Below, piece after piece: positions 33,146 to 41,302 of a stretch of 64,000 nt of DNA. This DNA comes from Modestobacter sp. VKM Ac-2977 (GTDB lineage Bacteria > Actinomycetota > Actinomycetes > Mycobacteriales > Geodermatophilaceae): the NCBI RefSeq assembly GCF_026968045.1, contig NZ_JAPVBQ010000002.1, forward strand, positions 794,933 through 858,932. Direction: 5' to 3'. The position numbers and the translations under genes were made by a program. Numbering within the stretch: the stretch's first letter is position 1; each line of letters begins with the position of its first letter. The notes beneath the pieces were generated by a model. The model did no database searches, was not told the DNA's origin, and saw nothing but the letters and a program-made list of their open reading frames with translations.

Positions 33146-33195
33146 GGCCGCACCCAGGGTCAGGGGGTGCGGCCGGACCGACCCTGGCACCCCCT
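33146..33195. promoter_or_regulatory. Overlapping alternative hairpins upstream of the 74-residue gene
   Basis: GGCCGCACCC (33146-33155) pairs with GGGTGCGGCC (33165-33174), a perfect 10-bp stem with a 9-base loop. AGGGGGTGC (33162-33170) can instead pair with GCACCCCCT (33187-33195), and CAGGGTC (33155-33161) with GACCCTG (33180-33186). The first two stems share bases and exclude each other. It may be a transcriptional switch or simply dense operator dyads in a divergent promoter. Confidence 0.4.
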
Positions 33196-33232
33196 GCTGA
33201 CGGTCTCCTGTGCACCGGCTCAGACTCGGCCC

Positions 33233-33457
33233 ATGACCGAGGACGCAGGGCCGGCCGGGGACGCCGGCGTGATCTGTTCGGCGAAGGGCTGCCGGGAGCC
33301 GGCGACCGTCGTGCTGGTGTGGAACAACCCGAAGGTGCACACCCCCGAGCGGGAGAAGACCTGGACGGCGTGCGAGGCGCACCGCGAGCAGCTCTCCCAC
33401 CACCTGGCGATCCGGTCGTTCCTGCGCCGCGTCGAGCCGGTCACCCCGCTGCGGTAG
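33233..33457 (+). CDS. Small cysteine/histidine protein, conserved in actinobacteria
   Basis: 74 residues. Pattern CSAKGCREPATVVLVWNNPK, then TWTACEAHREQLSHHLAIRSF: two Cys near the start plus a CxxH motif suggest a zinc site. Similar small actinobacterial proteins are often mislabelled acetone carboxylase; that reaction is not supported. The ATG at 33233 begins just before MTEDAGPAG. It ends 3-10 bases before the TPP riboswitch, so it is transcribed separately or read through it. Confidence 0.68.
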   Translation: MTEDAGPAGDAGVICSAKGCREPATVVLVWNNPKVHTPEREKTWTACEAHREQLSHHLAIRSFLRRVEPVTPLR

Positions 33458-33460
33458 CTT

Positions 33461-33554
33461 CAGCGGCGCACACGGGAGCCCGGGCGCGGGCTGAGAAGGC
33501 GGACGACCACCGCCGACCGTCCACACCTGATCCGGTTCATGCCGGCGGAGGGAG
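33461..33554 (+). ncRNA. TPP (thiamine pyrophosphate) riboswitch
   Basis: Conserved aptamer blocks occur in order: ACGGGAGCCC, then GGGCTGAGA (CTGAGA at 33491-33496), a GGCGG/CCGCC variable stem, then ACCTGATCCGG (33525 on), and ATGCCGGCGGAGGGA ending at 33553. These match the thi-box consensus closely. The terminal GGAGGGAG (33547-33554) is the ribosome site of the next gene, 7 bases before its ATG, so ligand binding would hide it directly. Downstream are an alcohol dehydrogenase and an MFS transporter, not thiamine biosynthesis genes. Confidence 0.92.
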
Positions 33555-33561
33555 CTGCTCG

Positions 33562-34572
33562 ATGCTCGCTGCTCGTTTCCACGCACCTGGCCGACCCCTG
33601 GCCCTGGACGACGTCCCGGTGCCCGAGCCCGCCCCCGACGAGGTGCGGGTGCATGTCCGCGCGGCCGGGGTCTGCGGCACCGAACTGCACTTCACCGACG
33701 GCCTGTACGCGCCGTCCCGGACGCCGATGACGCTGGGCCACGAGGCCGCGGGCACGGTGGAGGCGGTCGGATCGGCCGTCACCGGCTGGGCCGAGGGCGA
33801 CCGGGTCGCCGTGTACTACTACCTCTTCTGCGGCACCTGCCGGTGGTGCCTGCGCGGTCGGCAGAACCTGTGCCTCACCCCGCGCGGGGTGCTCGCCTTC
33901 GCCGCGGACGGCGCCTTCGCCGAGCAGCTGGTCGTGCCGGCGCACTGCCTGGTCCGGCTGCCCGACGAGCTGCCGTTCGAGGCTGCCGCACCGCTGTGCT
34001 GCGCCGGCACCACCGCGGTGCACGCGCTCACCGAGGCCGCGGTCGAGCCCGGTGACGTGGTCGTCGTGCTCGGCGCCGGCGGGGTGGGACTGGCGGCGGT
34101 GCAGGAGGCCCGCCGACGCGGCGGCCTGGTCGTGGCCGTCAGCCGGGACGACGCCCGCAGGTCGGCCGCCCGGTCTGCCGGGGCGGTGGCCGCAGTCGCC
34201 CCGGCCGAGCTCGCCGACACCGTGGCCCGGCTGTCCGGCGGGCAGGGTGCCGACGTCGTCGTGGAGCTCGCCGGGGTGACGGCGACCCTGGAGCTGGCGA
34301 CGGCGGTGCTCGGCCGCCGCGGCCGGCTGGTGCTGGTCGGCTACAGCGCCGACGCCCTGACGGTGAGCCCGCTGGCGCTGGTGGTCGCCGAGCAGCGGGT
34401 CATCGCCAGCGTGGGCAACACGCTGGCCGAGCTGGAGCAGGCGGTGGCGATGGCCGCGGCCGGGCAACTGGCGCCGCCGGTGGCCGGCACGCTGCCGCTG
34501 ACCCAGGTGAACGAGGCGCTGGACCGGCTGCGCGCCGGGGACGTCGCCGGGCGGCTCGTGCTCACCCCCTGA
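33562..34572 (+). CDS. Zinc-dependent alcohol dehydrogenase-like protein, TPP-riboswitch controlled
   Basis: 336 residues of the medium-chain dehydrogenase family. Catalytic zinc ligands: Cys38 in GVCGTELHF and His-Glu in LGHEAAG near 60; structural zinc cysteines in CGTCRWCLRGRQNLC near 92-106; cofactor motif VLGAGGVGLAA near 173. All key residues are present, so it should be an active NAD(P)-dependent alcohol/aldehyde oxidoreductase. A TPP riboswitch overlaps its ribosome site, so it should be shut off when thiamine pyrophosphate is plentiful. The natural substrate may therefore be thiamine-related, for example an alcohol or aldehyde of a thiazole or pyrimidine moiety, which is inference. 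Confidence 0.88.
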   Translation: MLAARFHAPGRPLALDDVPVPEPAPDEVRVHVRAAGVCGTELHFTDGLYAPSRTPMTLGHEAAGTVEAVGSAVTGWAEGDRVAVYYYLFCGTCRWCLRGRQNLCLTPRGVLAFAADGAFAEQLVVPAHCLVRLPDELPFEAAAPLCCAGTTAVHALTEAAVEPGDVVVVLGAGGVGLAAVQEARRRGGLVVAVSRDDARRSAARSAGAVAAVAPAELADTVARLSGGQGADVVVELAGVTATLELATAVLGRRGRLVLVGYSADALTVSPLALVVAEQRVIASVGNTLAELEQAVAMAAAGQLAPPVAGTLPLTQVNEALDRLRAGDVAGRLVLTP

Positions 34573-34616
34573 CGCCCCGCAGCGGCGTTCCGGGCCGCGT
34601 GTGAGGATCGGCGCTC

Positions 34617-35888
34617 GTGCGACATGGCAGCAAGGACGTCCCGCTCCCCCGCGAGGTCGGCGTCCTGGCGATCGTCGCCTTCGTCGTCGCCCTCGGCTTC
34701 GGCATCGTCGCCCCGGCGATCCCGCTGTTCGTCCGCGACTACGGGGTCGGCACCACCGCCGTCGGGTTCGCCGTCAGCGCGTTCGCCTTCTTCCGGTTCG
34801 TCTCCGCCTTCGCCGGGGGCTCCCTCGTCGAGCGGATCGGCGAGCGCGCCGTGCTCGCCGCCGGGTTGGCGATCGTCGCGGTTGCCACCGCCGCGGCCGC
34901 CCTGGCCGGCAACTTCCCGCTCTTCGTCGCCCTGCGCGCCGCCGGCGGGATCGGCAGCGCGATGTTCACCGTGGCCGCCCTGTCGCTGCTGCTGCGCACG
35001 GCACCGGCGGCCCAACGCGGCCGGGCCGCGGCCACCTACCAGGGCGGTTTCATCCTGGGCGGCATCGCCGGCCCGGCGGCCGGCGGGTTCCTCGCCGAGG
35101 TCTCCCCGCGGCTGCCGTTCTTCGTCTACGGCGGCTTCCTGCTGGTCGCGGGGGTGGTCGCGCTGGTCCTGCTGCGCCCGGCCGCGCTGCCCCCGGCCGC
35201 CGGGGCGGCCGCCGACCCGGACCCCGCCGCCGACCCGGACCCCGCCGCTGACCAGGTGCGCGGCGGCGGGCCCTCGGCCGTGGCCGTGCCCCCCGCAGGC
35301 GCTGAGGGTGGCGGGCTGCGCGCGGCGCTGCGGTCCCGGGCCTACGTCGCGGCGCTGGTGGCCAACCTGGGCGTGGGCTGGGTGCTGTTCGGCGTCCGCA
35401 ACTCCCTGGTGCCGCTGTACGTGACCGAGGAGCTGGGCAAGACGGTGGCCTGGGCCGGCGCCGGGCTGCTCGCGGGGTCGGTGGCGCAGGCGATCGGGCT
35501 GCTGCGCGCCGGGCGGCTGGCGGACAGCTGGGGCCGCCGTCCCTCGCTGCTGCTCGGTTCGGGGCTGGCCACCGCGGCGATCGCCGTCCTGGTGCTGCCG
35601 CCGAGCACCGCGGCGTTCCTGCTCTCGATGGCCACCTTCGGGCTGGGCGCCTCGCTGCTGGCCAGCGTGCCGGCCGCGGTGGTCGGCGACGTCAGCCCGG
35701 CCCGGGGCGGCCGGGTCGTGGCGGTCTTCCAGATGGTCGCCGACCTGGGCGCGGTGGCCGGGCCGCTGGTCGCCGGCTGGCTCACCGACGCCTTCTCCTA
35801 CCAGGTCGCCTTCGCGGTCAGTGCCGCCGTGCTGGGTGCGGCGCTGCTCGCTGCGCTGGCCATGCCGCGGGACCGCCCCGTCGCCTGA
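34617..35888 (+). CDS. MFS transporter in the TPP-riboswitch transcription unit
   Basis: 423 residues, twelve helices. Start LAIVAFVVALGFGIVAPAIPLF and the motif-A-like GSLVERIGERAVL indicate the DHA1 drug/proton or small-molecule branch. A cytosolic central loop holds a duplicated 18-bp unit (35211-35246) encoding ADPDPA twice. The GTG at 34617 follows GAGGAT. It begins 44 bp after the alcohol dehydrogenase with no terminator seen between them, so both are probably under the riboswitch. It may carry thiamine or a precursor; direction and substrate are unknown. Confidence 0.82.
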   Translation: MRHGSKDVPLPREVGVLAIVAFVVALGFGIVAPAIPLFVRDYGVGTTAVGFAVSAFAFFRFVSAFAGGSLVERIGERAVLAAGLAIVAVATAAAALAGNFPLFVALRAAGGIGSAMFTVAALSLLLRTAPAAQRGRAAATYQGGFILGGIAGPAAGGFLAEVSPRLPFFVYGGFLLVAGVVALVLLRPAALPPAAGAAADPDPAADPDPAADQVRGGGPSAVAVPPAGAEGGGLRAALRSRAYVAALVANLGVGWVLFGVRNSLVPLYVTEELGKTVAWAGAGLLAGSVAQAIGLLRAGRLADSWGRRPSLLLGSGLATAAIAVLVLPPSTAAFLLSMATFGLGASLLASVPAAVVGDVSPARGGRVVAVFQMVADLGAVAGPLVAGWLTDAFSYQVAFAVSAAVLGAALLAALAMPRDRPVA

Positions 35889-35895
35889 GCTGCGG

Positions 35896-36795
35896 TCAGC
35901 CGCGCGCAGCCACCCGATGACCGTGGTCGGCCGCGTAGGCGTCCAGGACCTCGGCCACGGAACCGCCGCCGTTGAGGAAGTGCGCGTCGACGATCCGGCT
36001 GAAGTCGGCGACGGCGTGCCCGAGGAGCTCGCCCCCCACCCGCACGTCGGCCCGCGGGGCCGTGCGTGCGGCGGCGCTCAACCGGACCGCGAACCCGATC
36101 ATGGCCGGCAGCGAGGACTCCTCCTCACCGTCGCGGAAGTAGTAGGTCTCGGCGTACTGGGTGAGGTCGATCCTGGCCTGCGCGAGGTCGTCGGCCAGGC
36201 CGGCCAGCACCGGGGCGGCCAGCTGCCCCTGTGGATCGCTGAGCAGGGCGACGGAGTCGACCCGGCCCAGCAGCGACAGCCGGAGTGCCAGGGCTCGGCG
36301 GCGGACCAGCGCGGGGTGGATCTGCAGCACCCAGCTGACCGCGGCGGTGAGCAGCGCGAAGCCGAGCAGCGCCTGCACCGGGACGACGATCCGCAGCCAC
36401 TCCGCCGTCGGCACGATGTCGCCGAAGCCCAGCGTCCCCAGGGTCACCGTCGAGACGTAGAGCGCGTCGAGGTACTCGCGACGCCGCTGCGGCTCCAGCT
36501 CACTCCCCAGCGCGAAGCCATCGGTCAGGTGCGGCCAGTAGACCAGCGAGAAGCCCACCACGGTCAGCGCCACCCAGGCGAAGACGACGACCACCAGCGC
36601 CAGGGGGCCGGCGAGCACGCTGACCCGGCCACGCGCCCGGGCCCGGCGCCCGGCCCGCCAGACCGCCGTCATCAGCCGCCGGCTCAGCTGCCCCCGCCCG
36701 CTGGGGTGCCACAGGGTGTGGAAGACGTCGCGCATCACCACGAGCAGCACGGCGGCCCCGACCGCGCTCACCGCCCCGGCCTGCGCGCTCCCCAC
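35896..36795 (-). CDS. Two-helix-pore potassium channel protein
   Basis: 299 residues. One N-terminal helix (about 5-22), a second at about 65-88, then the pore: ALYVSTVTLGTLGFGDIVP, whose selectivity filter TLGFGD replaces the usual TVGYGD, followed by a helix at about 135-155. The cytosolic C-terminus (about 160-299) is helical and has no RCK nucleotide-binding signature. It may be a K+ leak or stress channel. The start is the first Met of the frame; MGSAQAG gives a short exposed N-terminus. Confidence 0.82.
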   Translation of the reverse strand: MGSAQAGAVSAVGAAVLLVVMRDVFHTLWHPSGRGQLSRRLMTAVWRAGRRARARGRVSVLAGPLALVVVVFAWVALTVVGFSLVYWPHLTDGFALGSELEPQRRREYLDALYVSTVTLGTLGFGDIVPTAEWLRIVVPVQALLGFALLTAAVSWVLQIHPALVRRRALALRLSLLGRVDSVALLSDPQGQLAAPVLAGLADDLAQARIDLTQYAETYYFRDGEEESSLPAMIGFAVRLSAAARTAPRADVRVGGELLGHAVADFSRIVDAHFLNGGGSVAEVLDAYAADHGHRVAARG

Positions 36796-36837
36796 GTGCT
36801 CAGCCTGCCGACCGGCCCGGGCCGGGCCGACGGCGGG

Positions 36838-37530
36838 TCAGAGCCAGGGAGACAGTGTCGGGAGCGGACCGTCGGCCTGCAGCTCCTCCCCCGCACTGCG
36901 GCCGGTGACCCACGCCGCGACCGCCGGCAGCGGGCCGGCGACGGCCAGGGCGCCGGTGCCCCATTCCCGGTCACCGGCGAACAGCGCGACGTCGGGCACC
37001 GAGTCGCGGCGGTCCCACATCCGGAAGACGTCGTCGACGAGCGCGGCCAGGACGTCGTCCGGGAGGTCGGTGAAGGCGACGCCCTCGTCCAGGTCGACCG
37101 CGTGCACCCACACCTCCCGGCAGCGCATCCAGGGCACCTCCGCGGCCGGTACCTGGCGCCCCTGCGCGGTCCGCACCTGGGCTGCCCACGCCTCCGCGGG
37201 CAGGCCCCGGACCGCGGCGGCCAGCCGGCCGGTCGCCGCGACCACGGCAGCGCGCAGCTCGGGGGCCGGCAGCTGTGCCGCCTCGTCGATCTGCGCGTCC
37301 CGCGCTTCCATCGAGGGGTACATCGGCGTCTCCACCCCGGTGCGCGCCCAGGTCAGCAGGTTCACCAGCGCGTCGGCGTTGGCCGCCAGGTGCGCCAGGA
37401 GGTGCCGCCGCGACCAGCCGGTGAGCAGGGACGGCGCGTCGAGCTCCTCGTCGGTCAGCCGGCCCAGTGCCGTCCCGAGGAGCCGTTCGCCGTCCTCCCA
37501 CCAGCCGAGCGTCTCGACCGGCGCGGTCAT
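36838..37530 (-). CDS. Mycothiol-dependent maleylpyruvate isomerase-family protein
   Basis: 230 residues. The MDMPI N-terminal fold is clear: WWEDGERLLGTALGRLTDEEL, SRRHLLAHLAANADAL (metal His) and MRCREVWVHAVDL (second and third ligands), then the MDMPI C-terminal region to LPTLSPWL. This is nearer to true maleylpyruvate isomerases than the protein at 16161-16763. No gentisate pathway genes are adjacent, so the substrate is open. Confidence 0.85.
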   Translation of the reverse strand: MTAPVETLGWWEDGERLLGTALGRLTDEELDAPSLLTGWSRRHLLAHLAANADALVNLLTWARTGVETPMYPSMEARDAQIDEAAQLPAPELRAAVVAATGRLAAAVRGLPAEAWAAQVRTAQGRQVPAAEVPWMRCREVWVHAVDLDEGVAFTDLPDDVLAALVDDVFRMWDRRDSVPDVALFAGDREWGTGALAVAGPLPAVAAWVTGRSAGEELQADGPLPTLSPWL

Positions 37531-37659
37531 CGACGGGTTCCGGGCTCGTGCGCGGGCGCGTCCATGACGCCACCCTGCCGCGCCGGGCGCCGGTGTGCCA
37601 GAGCTGGCGCTTCAGGACTACCGCCGTGCTGCTCCGCCCGGTTGGATGACGCTGTGCCG

Positions 37660-37947
37660 ATGAACTGGCGGGTGGATCGGGGCGCCGTCTGCGGGCACGC
37701 CGACGGGCTGCCGCAGGCACCCGGCCCGGCCGATGCGTGCGCGGACTGCCAGCGGACCGGTGGGCAGTGGGTGCACCTGCGCCGCTGCCTGAGCTGCGAC
37801 CACGTGGCCTGCTGCGACAGCTCACCGCACCGACACGCCACGGCGCACTGGGACGCCACCGGCCACCCCGTGGTGGCGTCGGCCGAGCCGCGCGAGCGCT
37901 GGGCCTGGTGCTACCCCGACCAGGCCCTCCTCCTCCCCGCCCCTTAG
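37660..37947 (+). CDS. UBP-type zinc-finger protein
   Basis: 95 residues. Zinc-ligand pattern CGHADG, CADCQRTGGQWVHLRRCLSC, HVACCDSSPHRHATAHWDATGHPV matches the ZnF-UBP domain found as a stand-alone protein in actinobacteria. In eukaryotes this fold binds ubiquitin C-termini; the bacterial ligand is unknown. Start may be the ATG at 37660 or a GTG two codons upstream. Its TAG stop overlaps the TAA stop of the convergent gene (TTAG). Confidence 0.82.
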   Translation: MNWRVDRGAVCGHADGLPQAPGPADACADCQRTGGQWVHLRRCLSCDHVACCDSSPHRHATAHWDATGHPVVASAEPRERWAWCYPDQALLLPAP

Positions 37948-39215
37948 CCCTTCACGTACGGGATCGTCTGCGGGCCCTCCGGGAGCACGCAGACCCGCGC
38001 GCCGGGGCCCGCCTCGGCGACCGCCTCGGCGACGGTGGCTGCGATGTCGGTCGTCTGCGCCAGGTGCGCCTCGGCGAGCTGGGCGTCGGTGAGGTGGTCG
38101 GTGTGCATCACGACCCGGTGCGCCGACTGGATCCGCGCCTGGATCTGCACCTGCCACTGGTCGGGCACGGTCTGCTCCCGCGCGGAGATCAGCTCCAGCA
38201 GCGCCTCCGGTGACGCCGCCGAGGTGAGCACCTCGCGGTAGGAGCCGTGGTCGGGGAAGCCGTCCTCGCAGGCGGCGGCGCAGACGATCAGCCCGTCGGG
38301 CCGAGTGACCTGCGCGGCCGCGGACATGCCCTTCACCGACTGGTACAGGTTCTGGTCCAGCGGGAAGCCCGAGCCGGTGGTGACGACCACGTCGAACGGC
38401 GCGTCCACCGGCGCCATCGCCACCTCGCGGGCCCGCTCGATCGCCACCGCGTGCATCCGGAGGGTGTCCCCGCCGAACGCGGCGATGATCTCCTGCCGGG
38501 TGTTGAGCACGACGTCGAAGGAGTAGGTGACGTCCGTGGCCGCGGTGATCGCCCGGACGTCGTCGTGCACCGGGTTGCCCTGGGTGACACCCCAGGTCGC
38601 CCGCGGGTCGCCGATCCGCCTCGCGTCGTGCAGCACCAGCACCGTGTCCAGCGCGGCCAGGCCGGGGGCGACCATCTTCGGTCCACCGGAGAAGCCGGCG
38701 AAGAAGTGCGGTTCGACGAAGCCGGTGGTGATCCGGACGTCGGCGTCCACCCACTGCTCGTCGAGCCAGACCGGGACCCCGTCGCCGAAGGTGCCCATCC
38801 AGCGGTGGGTGTCGCTCGCCCGCGAGTCGTGGTTGACGATCCGGACGGTGTCCACGACCTCGTCGCCGAACATCGCCCGCAGCTCGGCGTCGGTGTTGGC
38901 CCGGTGGGTGCCGGTGGCGACCAGGACGACGACGTCCTCGGTGCGCACGATGCCGTCGAGCTCCTCGAGCACCGCCGGGATCATCAGGTGGCGGGGCTGG
39001 GCGCGGGTGCCGTCACAGGCGGAGATCGCCACCGTCTGCCCCGGCCGCACCCGCTCCCGCAGCGGCGGCCCGTCCACCGGCTCGCGCAACGCCCGGCGCA
39101 GCTCGGCGGCGACGTCCGGGGCGGCCGGGTGCTGCACCGGGGTGATCACCGCCGCGTCGTCCGGCAGCTCGACGGAGAGCCCTCCGCGCCCGTAGGCGAG
39201 CGTCACCTGCTGCAC
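37944..39215 (-). CDS. larA: LarA-like nickel-pincer racemase family protein (DUF2088)
   Basis: 423 residues. N-terminal DUF2088 domain with TVAISACDGTRAQPRHLMIP and VATGTHRANTDAELR, then the cofactor-lysine region FFAGFSGGPKMVAPGLAALD and a C-terminal domain. LarA isomerises lactate with a pyridinium-thioamide nickel cofactor covalently bound to that Lys; many homologues act on other 2-hydroxyacids. No larB, larC or larE cofactor genes are in the window. The GTG at 39215 follows CAGGAGGAC, which decides the start over a longer upstream frame. Confidence 0.82.
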   Translation of the reverse strand: MQQVTLAYGRGGLSVELPDDAAVITPVQHPAAPDVAAELRRALREPVDGPPLRERVRPGQTVAISACDGTRAQPRHLMIPAVLEELDGIVRTEDVVVLVATGTHRANTDAELRAMFGDEVVDTVRIVNHDSRASDTHRWMGTFGDGVPVWLDEQWVDADVRITTGFVEPHFFAGFSGGPKMVAPGLAALDTVLVLHDARRIGDPRATWGVTQGNPVHDDVRAITAATDVTYSFDVVLNTRQEIIAAFGGDTLRMHAVAIERAREVAMAPVDAPFDVVVTTGSGFPLDQNLYQSVKGMSAAAQVTRPDGLIVCAAACEDGFPDHGSYREVLTSAASPEALLELISAREQTVPDQWQVQIQARIQSAHRVVMHTDHLTDAQLAEAHLAQTTDIAATVAEAVAEAGPGARVCVLPEGPQTIPYVKG

Positions 39216-39312
39216 GTCGTCCTCCTGGGAGCCGGGTGCCCCATCAGACCACCTGCCCGCGCTTCCCACCGGGCGACCGTGTGCCGCCGACCGCCCCGGG
39301 TAGCTGCGGTGG

Positions 39313-39684
39313 ATGAGCGACACGAGCTTCGTGGAGACCCTGGGCGTGTACGACCGCACGGCGGACGACGGGACGGCGCAGCTGCGGCTGGACGTCACCG
39401 ACCAGCACCTCAACGAGGCCGGCACGCTGCACGGCGGGGTGCTGGCCACCCTCGTCGACACCGCCATGGGCCACGCCGTGCGCAGCCGCACCGGGGAGGA
39501 CGACGTCCCGGCCACCAGCCAGCTGACCGTGACCTACCTGCGCCCGGGCGGGCCCGGCACCCTCCAGGTCACCGGCCGGGTCAGCAAGCAGGGCGAGCAC
39601 CTGACGGTGTGCGAAGCCGACGTCGAGCAGGATGGCCGCAGCCTGGTGCATGCCGTCGCCACGTTCGCGGTGCTGCACCGGTGA
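39313..39684 (+). CDS. PaaI-type hotdog-fold thioesterase
   Basis: 123 residues. Hotdog motifs: HLNEAGTLHGGVLATLVDTAMG with the conserved Asn, His-Gly-Gly and Asp, then QLTVTYLRPGGPGTLQVTGRV. Members hydrolyse acyl-CoA thioesters. It lies 29 bp before the phosphotriesterase-like gene and may be cotranscribed with it. Start ATG at 39313. Confidence 0.9.
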   Translation: MSDTSFVETLGVYDRTADDGTAQLRLDVTDQHLNEAGTLHGGVLATLVDTAMGHAVRSRTGEDDVPATSQLTVTYLRPGGPGTLQVTGRVSKQGEHLTVCEADVEQDGRSLVHAVATFAVLHR

Positions 39685-39713
39685 CCTGACCCGCGTCGAG
39701 CAAGGGAGCTCGC

Positions 39714-40691
39714 ATGCCCACCGTGCACACCGTCCGCGGCCCGATCGACACCGCCGACCTCGGCCGCACCCTCATGCACGAGCACGTGTTCGTGCTCTCC
39801 ACCGAGCACCAGCAGAACTACGGCACCGGCGACTGGTGGGACGAGGAGGAACGGGTCGCCGACGCCGTCACCAAGCTGAACGAGCTGAAGGGTCTGGGGA
39901 TCGACACGATCGTCGACCCGACGGTGTGGGGGCTGGGCCGCTACCTGCCGCGGGTGCAGCGGGTGGCGGCGCAGACCGAGCTGAACATCGTCGTGGCCAC
40001 CGGGCTGTACACCTATGACGAGATCCCGTTCCAGTACGCCCACCGCGGGCCGGGAACCCTCATCGAGACCCCGACCGACCCGATGGTCGACGACTTCACC
40101 CGCGACGTCCGCGACGGCATCGCCGACACCGGCGTGCACGCCGCCTTCCTCAAGTGCGCCGTCGAGACCAAGGGGCTCACCCCCGGCGTCGAGCGCACCC
40201 TGCGGGCCGTCGCGGCCACCCACCGGGAGACCGGGGCACCGATCACGGTGCACACCTCGGCCGCCGCGCAGACCGGCCGGCTGGCGGTCCAGGTGCTCCG
40301 CGAGGAGGGCGCCGACCTGACCAAGGTGGTCATCGGCCACGCCGGTGACAGCAACGACCTCGACCACCTCAAGGAGCTGGCCGACGCCGGCTGCATCCTG
40401 GGCATGGACCGGTTCGGCCTGGACCTCTACAACCCGACCAGCGCGCGGGTGGACACGATCGTCGCGCTGGCCGAGCAGGGGTACGCCGACCGGATGGTGC
40501 TCAGCCAGGACGCCAGCTGCTACATCGACTGGTTCCCCGGGGAGGCGCGCACCGCGATGACCCAGGCGATGCCGAACTGGAACTTCACCCACGTGCCGCA
40601 GGACGTGCTGCCGATGCTGCGGGAGCGCGGAGCGAGCGAAGGGCACCTGGACCAGATGCTGGTCCAGGTGCCCCGGCGGTACTTCGAGTAG
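39714..40691 (+). CDS. Phosphotriesterase-like lactonase (PTE family)
   Basis: 325 residues, TIM-barrel binuclear metal hydrolase. Ligands: His22 and His24 in LMHEHVF, the bridging Lys in AAFLKCAVET near 148, His in ITVHTS, His in VIGHAGD and Asp in VLSQDAS. The family hydrolyses lactones (quorum signals or sugar lactones), with side activity on organophosphates. AAGGGAG precedes the ATG. The last codons contain a perfect 15-bp-stem hairpin. Confidence 0.88.
   Translation: MPTVHTVRGPIDTADLGRTLMHEHVFVLSTEHQQNYGTGDWWDEEERVADAVTKLNELKGLGIDTIVDPTVWGLGRYLPRVQRVAAQTELNIVVATGLYTYDEIPFQYAHRGPGTLIETPTDPMVDDFTRDVRDGIADTGVHAAFLKCAVETKGLTPGVERTLRAVAATHRETGAPITVHTSAAAQTGRLAVQVLREEGADLTKVVIGHAGDSNDLDHLKELADAGCILGMDRFGLDLYNPTSARVDTIVALAEQGYADRMVLSQDASCYIDWFPGEARTAMTQAMPNWNFTHVPQDVLPMLRERGASEGHLDQMLVQVPRRYFE
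40641..40673. terminator. Perfect 15-bp-stem hairpin inside the 3' end of the PTE gene
   Basis: GGGCACCTGGACCAG and CTGGTCCAGGTGCCC pair perfectly around the loop ATG. It lies within the last 17 codons of the phosphotriesterase-like gene and 23 bp beyond the stop of the convergent gene at 40696. It would terminate that gene; for the plus-strand gene it is an in-frame structure just before the stop. Confidence 0.65.
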
Positions 40692-40695
40692 CGGG

Positions 40696-41154
40696 TCAGG
40701 CGGGCCGGCGGCCGGCGAGCCGGCGGGCCGCGGCGAGTGCGTCGGCGTCCAGTGCGTCGACGTCCCCGCTGCGGCGCGCTGCCGCCTGGCCGTCCAGCCA
40801 GCTGATGTGCCGTTCCCAGGCGGCCCGCGGTGAGATGCCGAGCGCCCGCCCGATCTGCTGCCAGTCGGCGCCGCCGCGTAGCGCCGCCCGGATGCCGAGC
40901 TGACGGTGGGCGTGGGCCTTCCGGGCGACGACCTCGCCGAGGGCGAGCAGCTCGAGGGCCTCGTCGACGTCCAGCGAGGTACCGAGGGCCTTGAAGCTGG
41001 CCCAGTCGTCGTCGTCGTCCGCACGGTCGTTGGGGCCGTCGATCGCGACGTTGTCGCGCCGGCTCAGGAAGTTCAGCCGGGTCACGGCGGTCACGAGCGA
41101 GAACTCGCTCTCCAGCACCTCGGGGGTGGTGGCGACCTCAGGCACAGTGGTCAT
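40696..41154 (-). CDS. Small helix-turn-helix-like protein, function unknown
   Basis: 152 residues. The C-terminal half reads WQQIGRALGISPRAAWERH, which looks like a helix-turn-helix, preceded by two charged helices. The middle has a run of acidic residues (DRADDDDDWASF). No family recognised. I chose ATG at 41154; an ATG four codons upstream is also possible. It may be a DNA-binding protein, but a regulator role is only suggested. Confidence 0.62.
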   Translation of the reverse strand: MTTVPEVATTPEVLESEFSLVTAVTRLNFLSRRDNVAIDGPNDRADDDDDWASFKALGTSLDVDEALELLALGEVVARKAHAHRQLGIRAALRGGADWQQIGRALGISPRAAWERHISWLDGQAAARRSGDVDALDADALAAARRLAGRRPA

Positions 41155-41302
41155 GAGGATCAGCATTTCCCGAAGCCGCCAGGCTGTAACCCGATCGTGA
41201 CCAGCGTCTCGTACGCGACCGAGTGGCCTCGCACACGGTGGTCGGCCGGACGCGGGACGTGCCCGGCTCCGACCCGCCGCACGGCGGGCTGGAGCCGGGA
41301 GC

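Noticed and set aside
33233-33457. Acetone carboxylase subunit
   Set aside because: Only 74 residues with Cys/His pattern; that name is a common carry-over annotation without catalytic residues.
33461-33554. Cobalamin or SAM riboswitch instead of TPP
   Set aside because: CTGAGA, ACCTGAT and GCGGAGGGA in this order are specific to the TPP aptamer.
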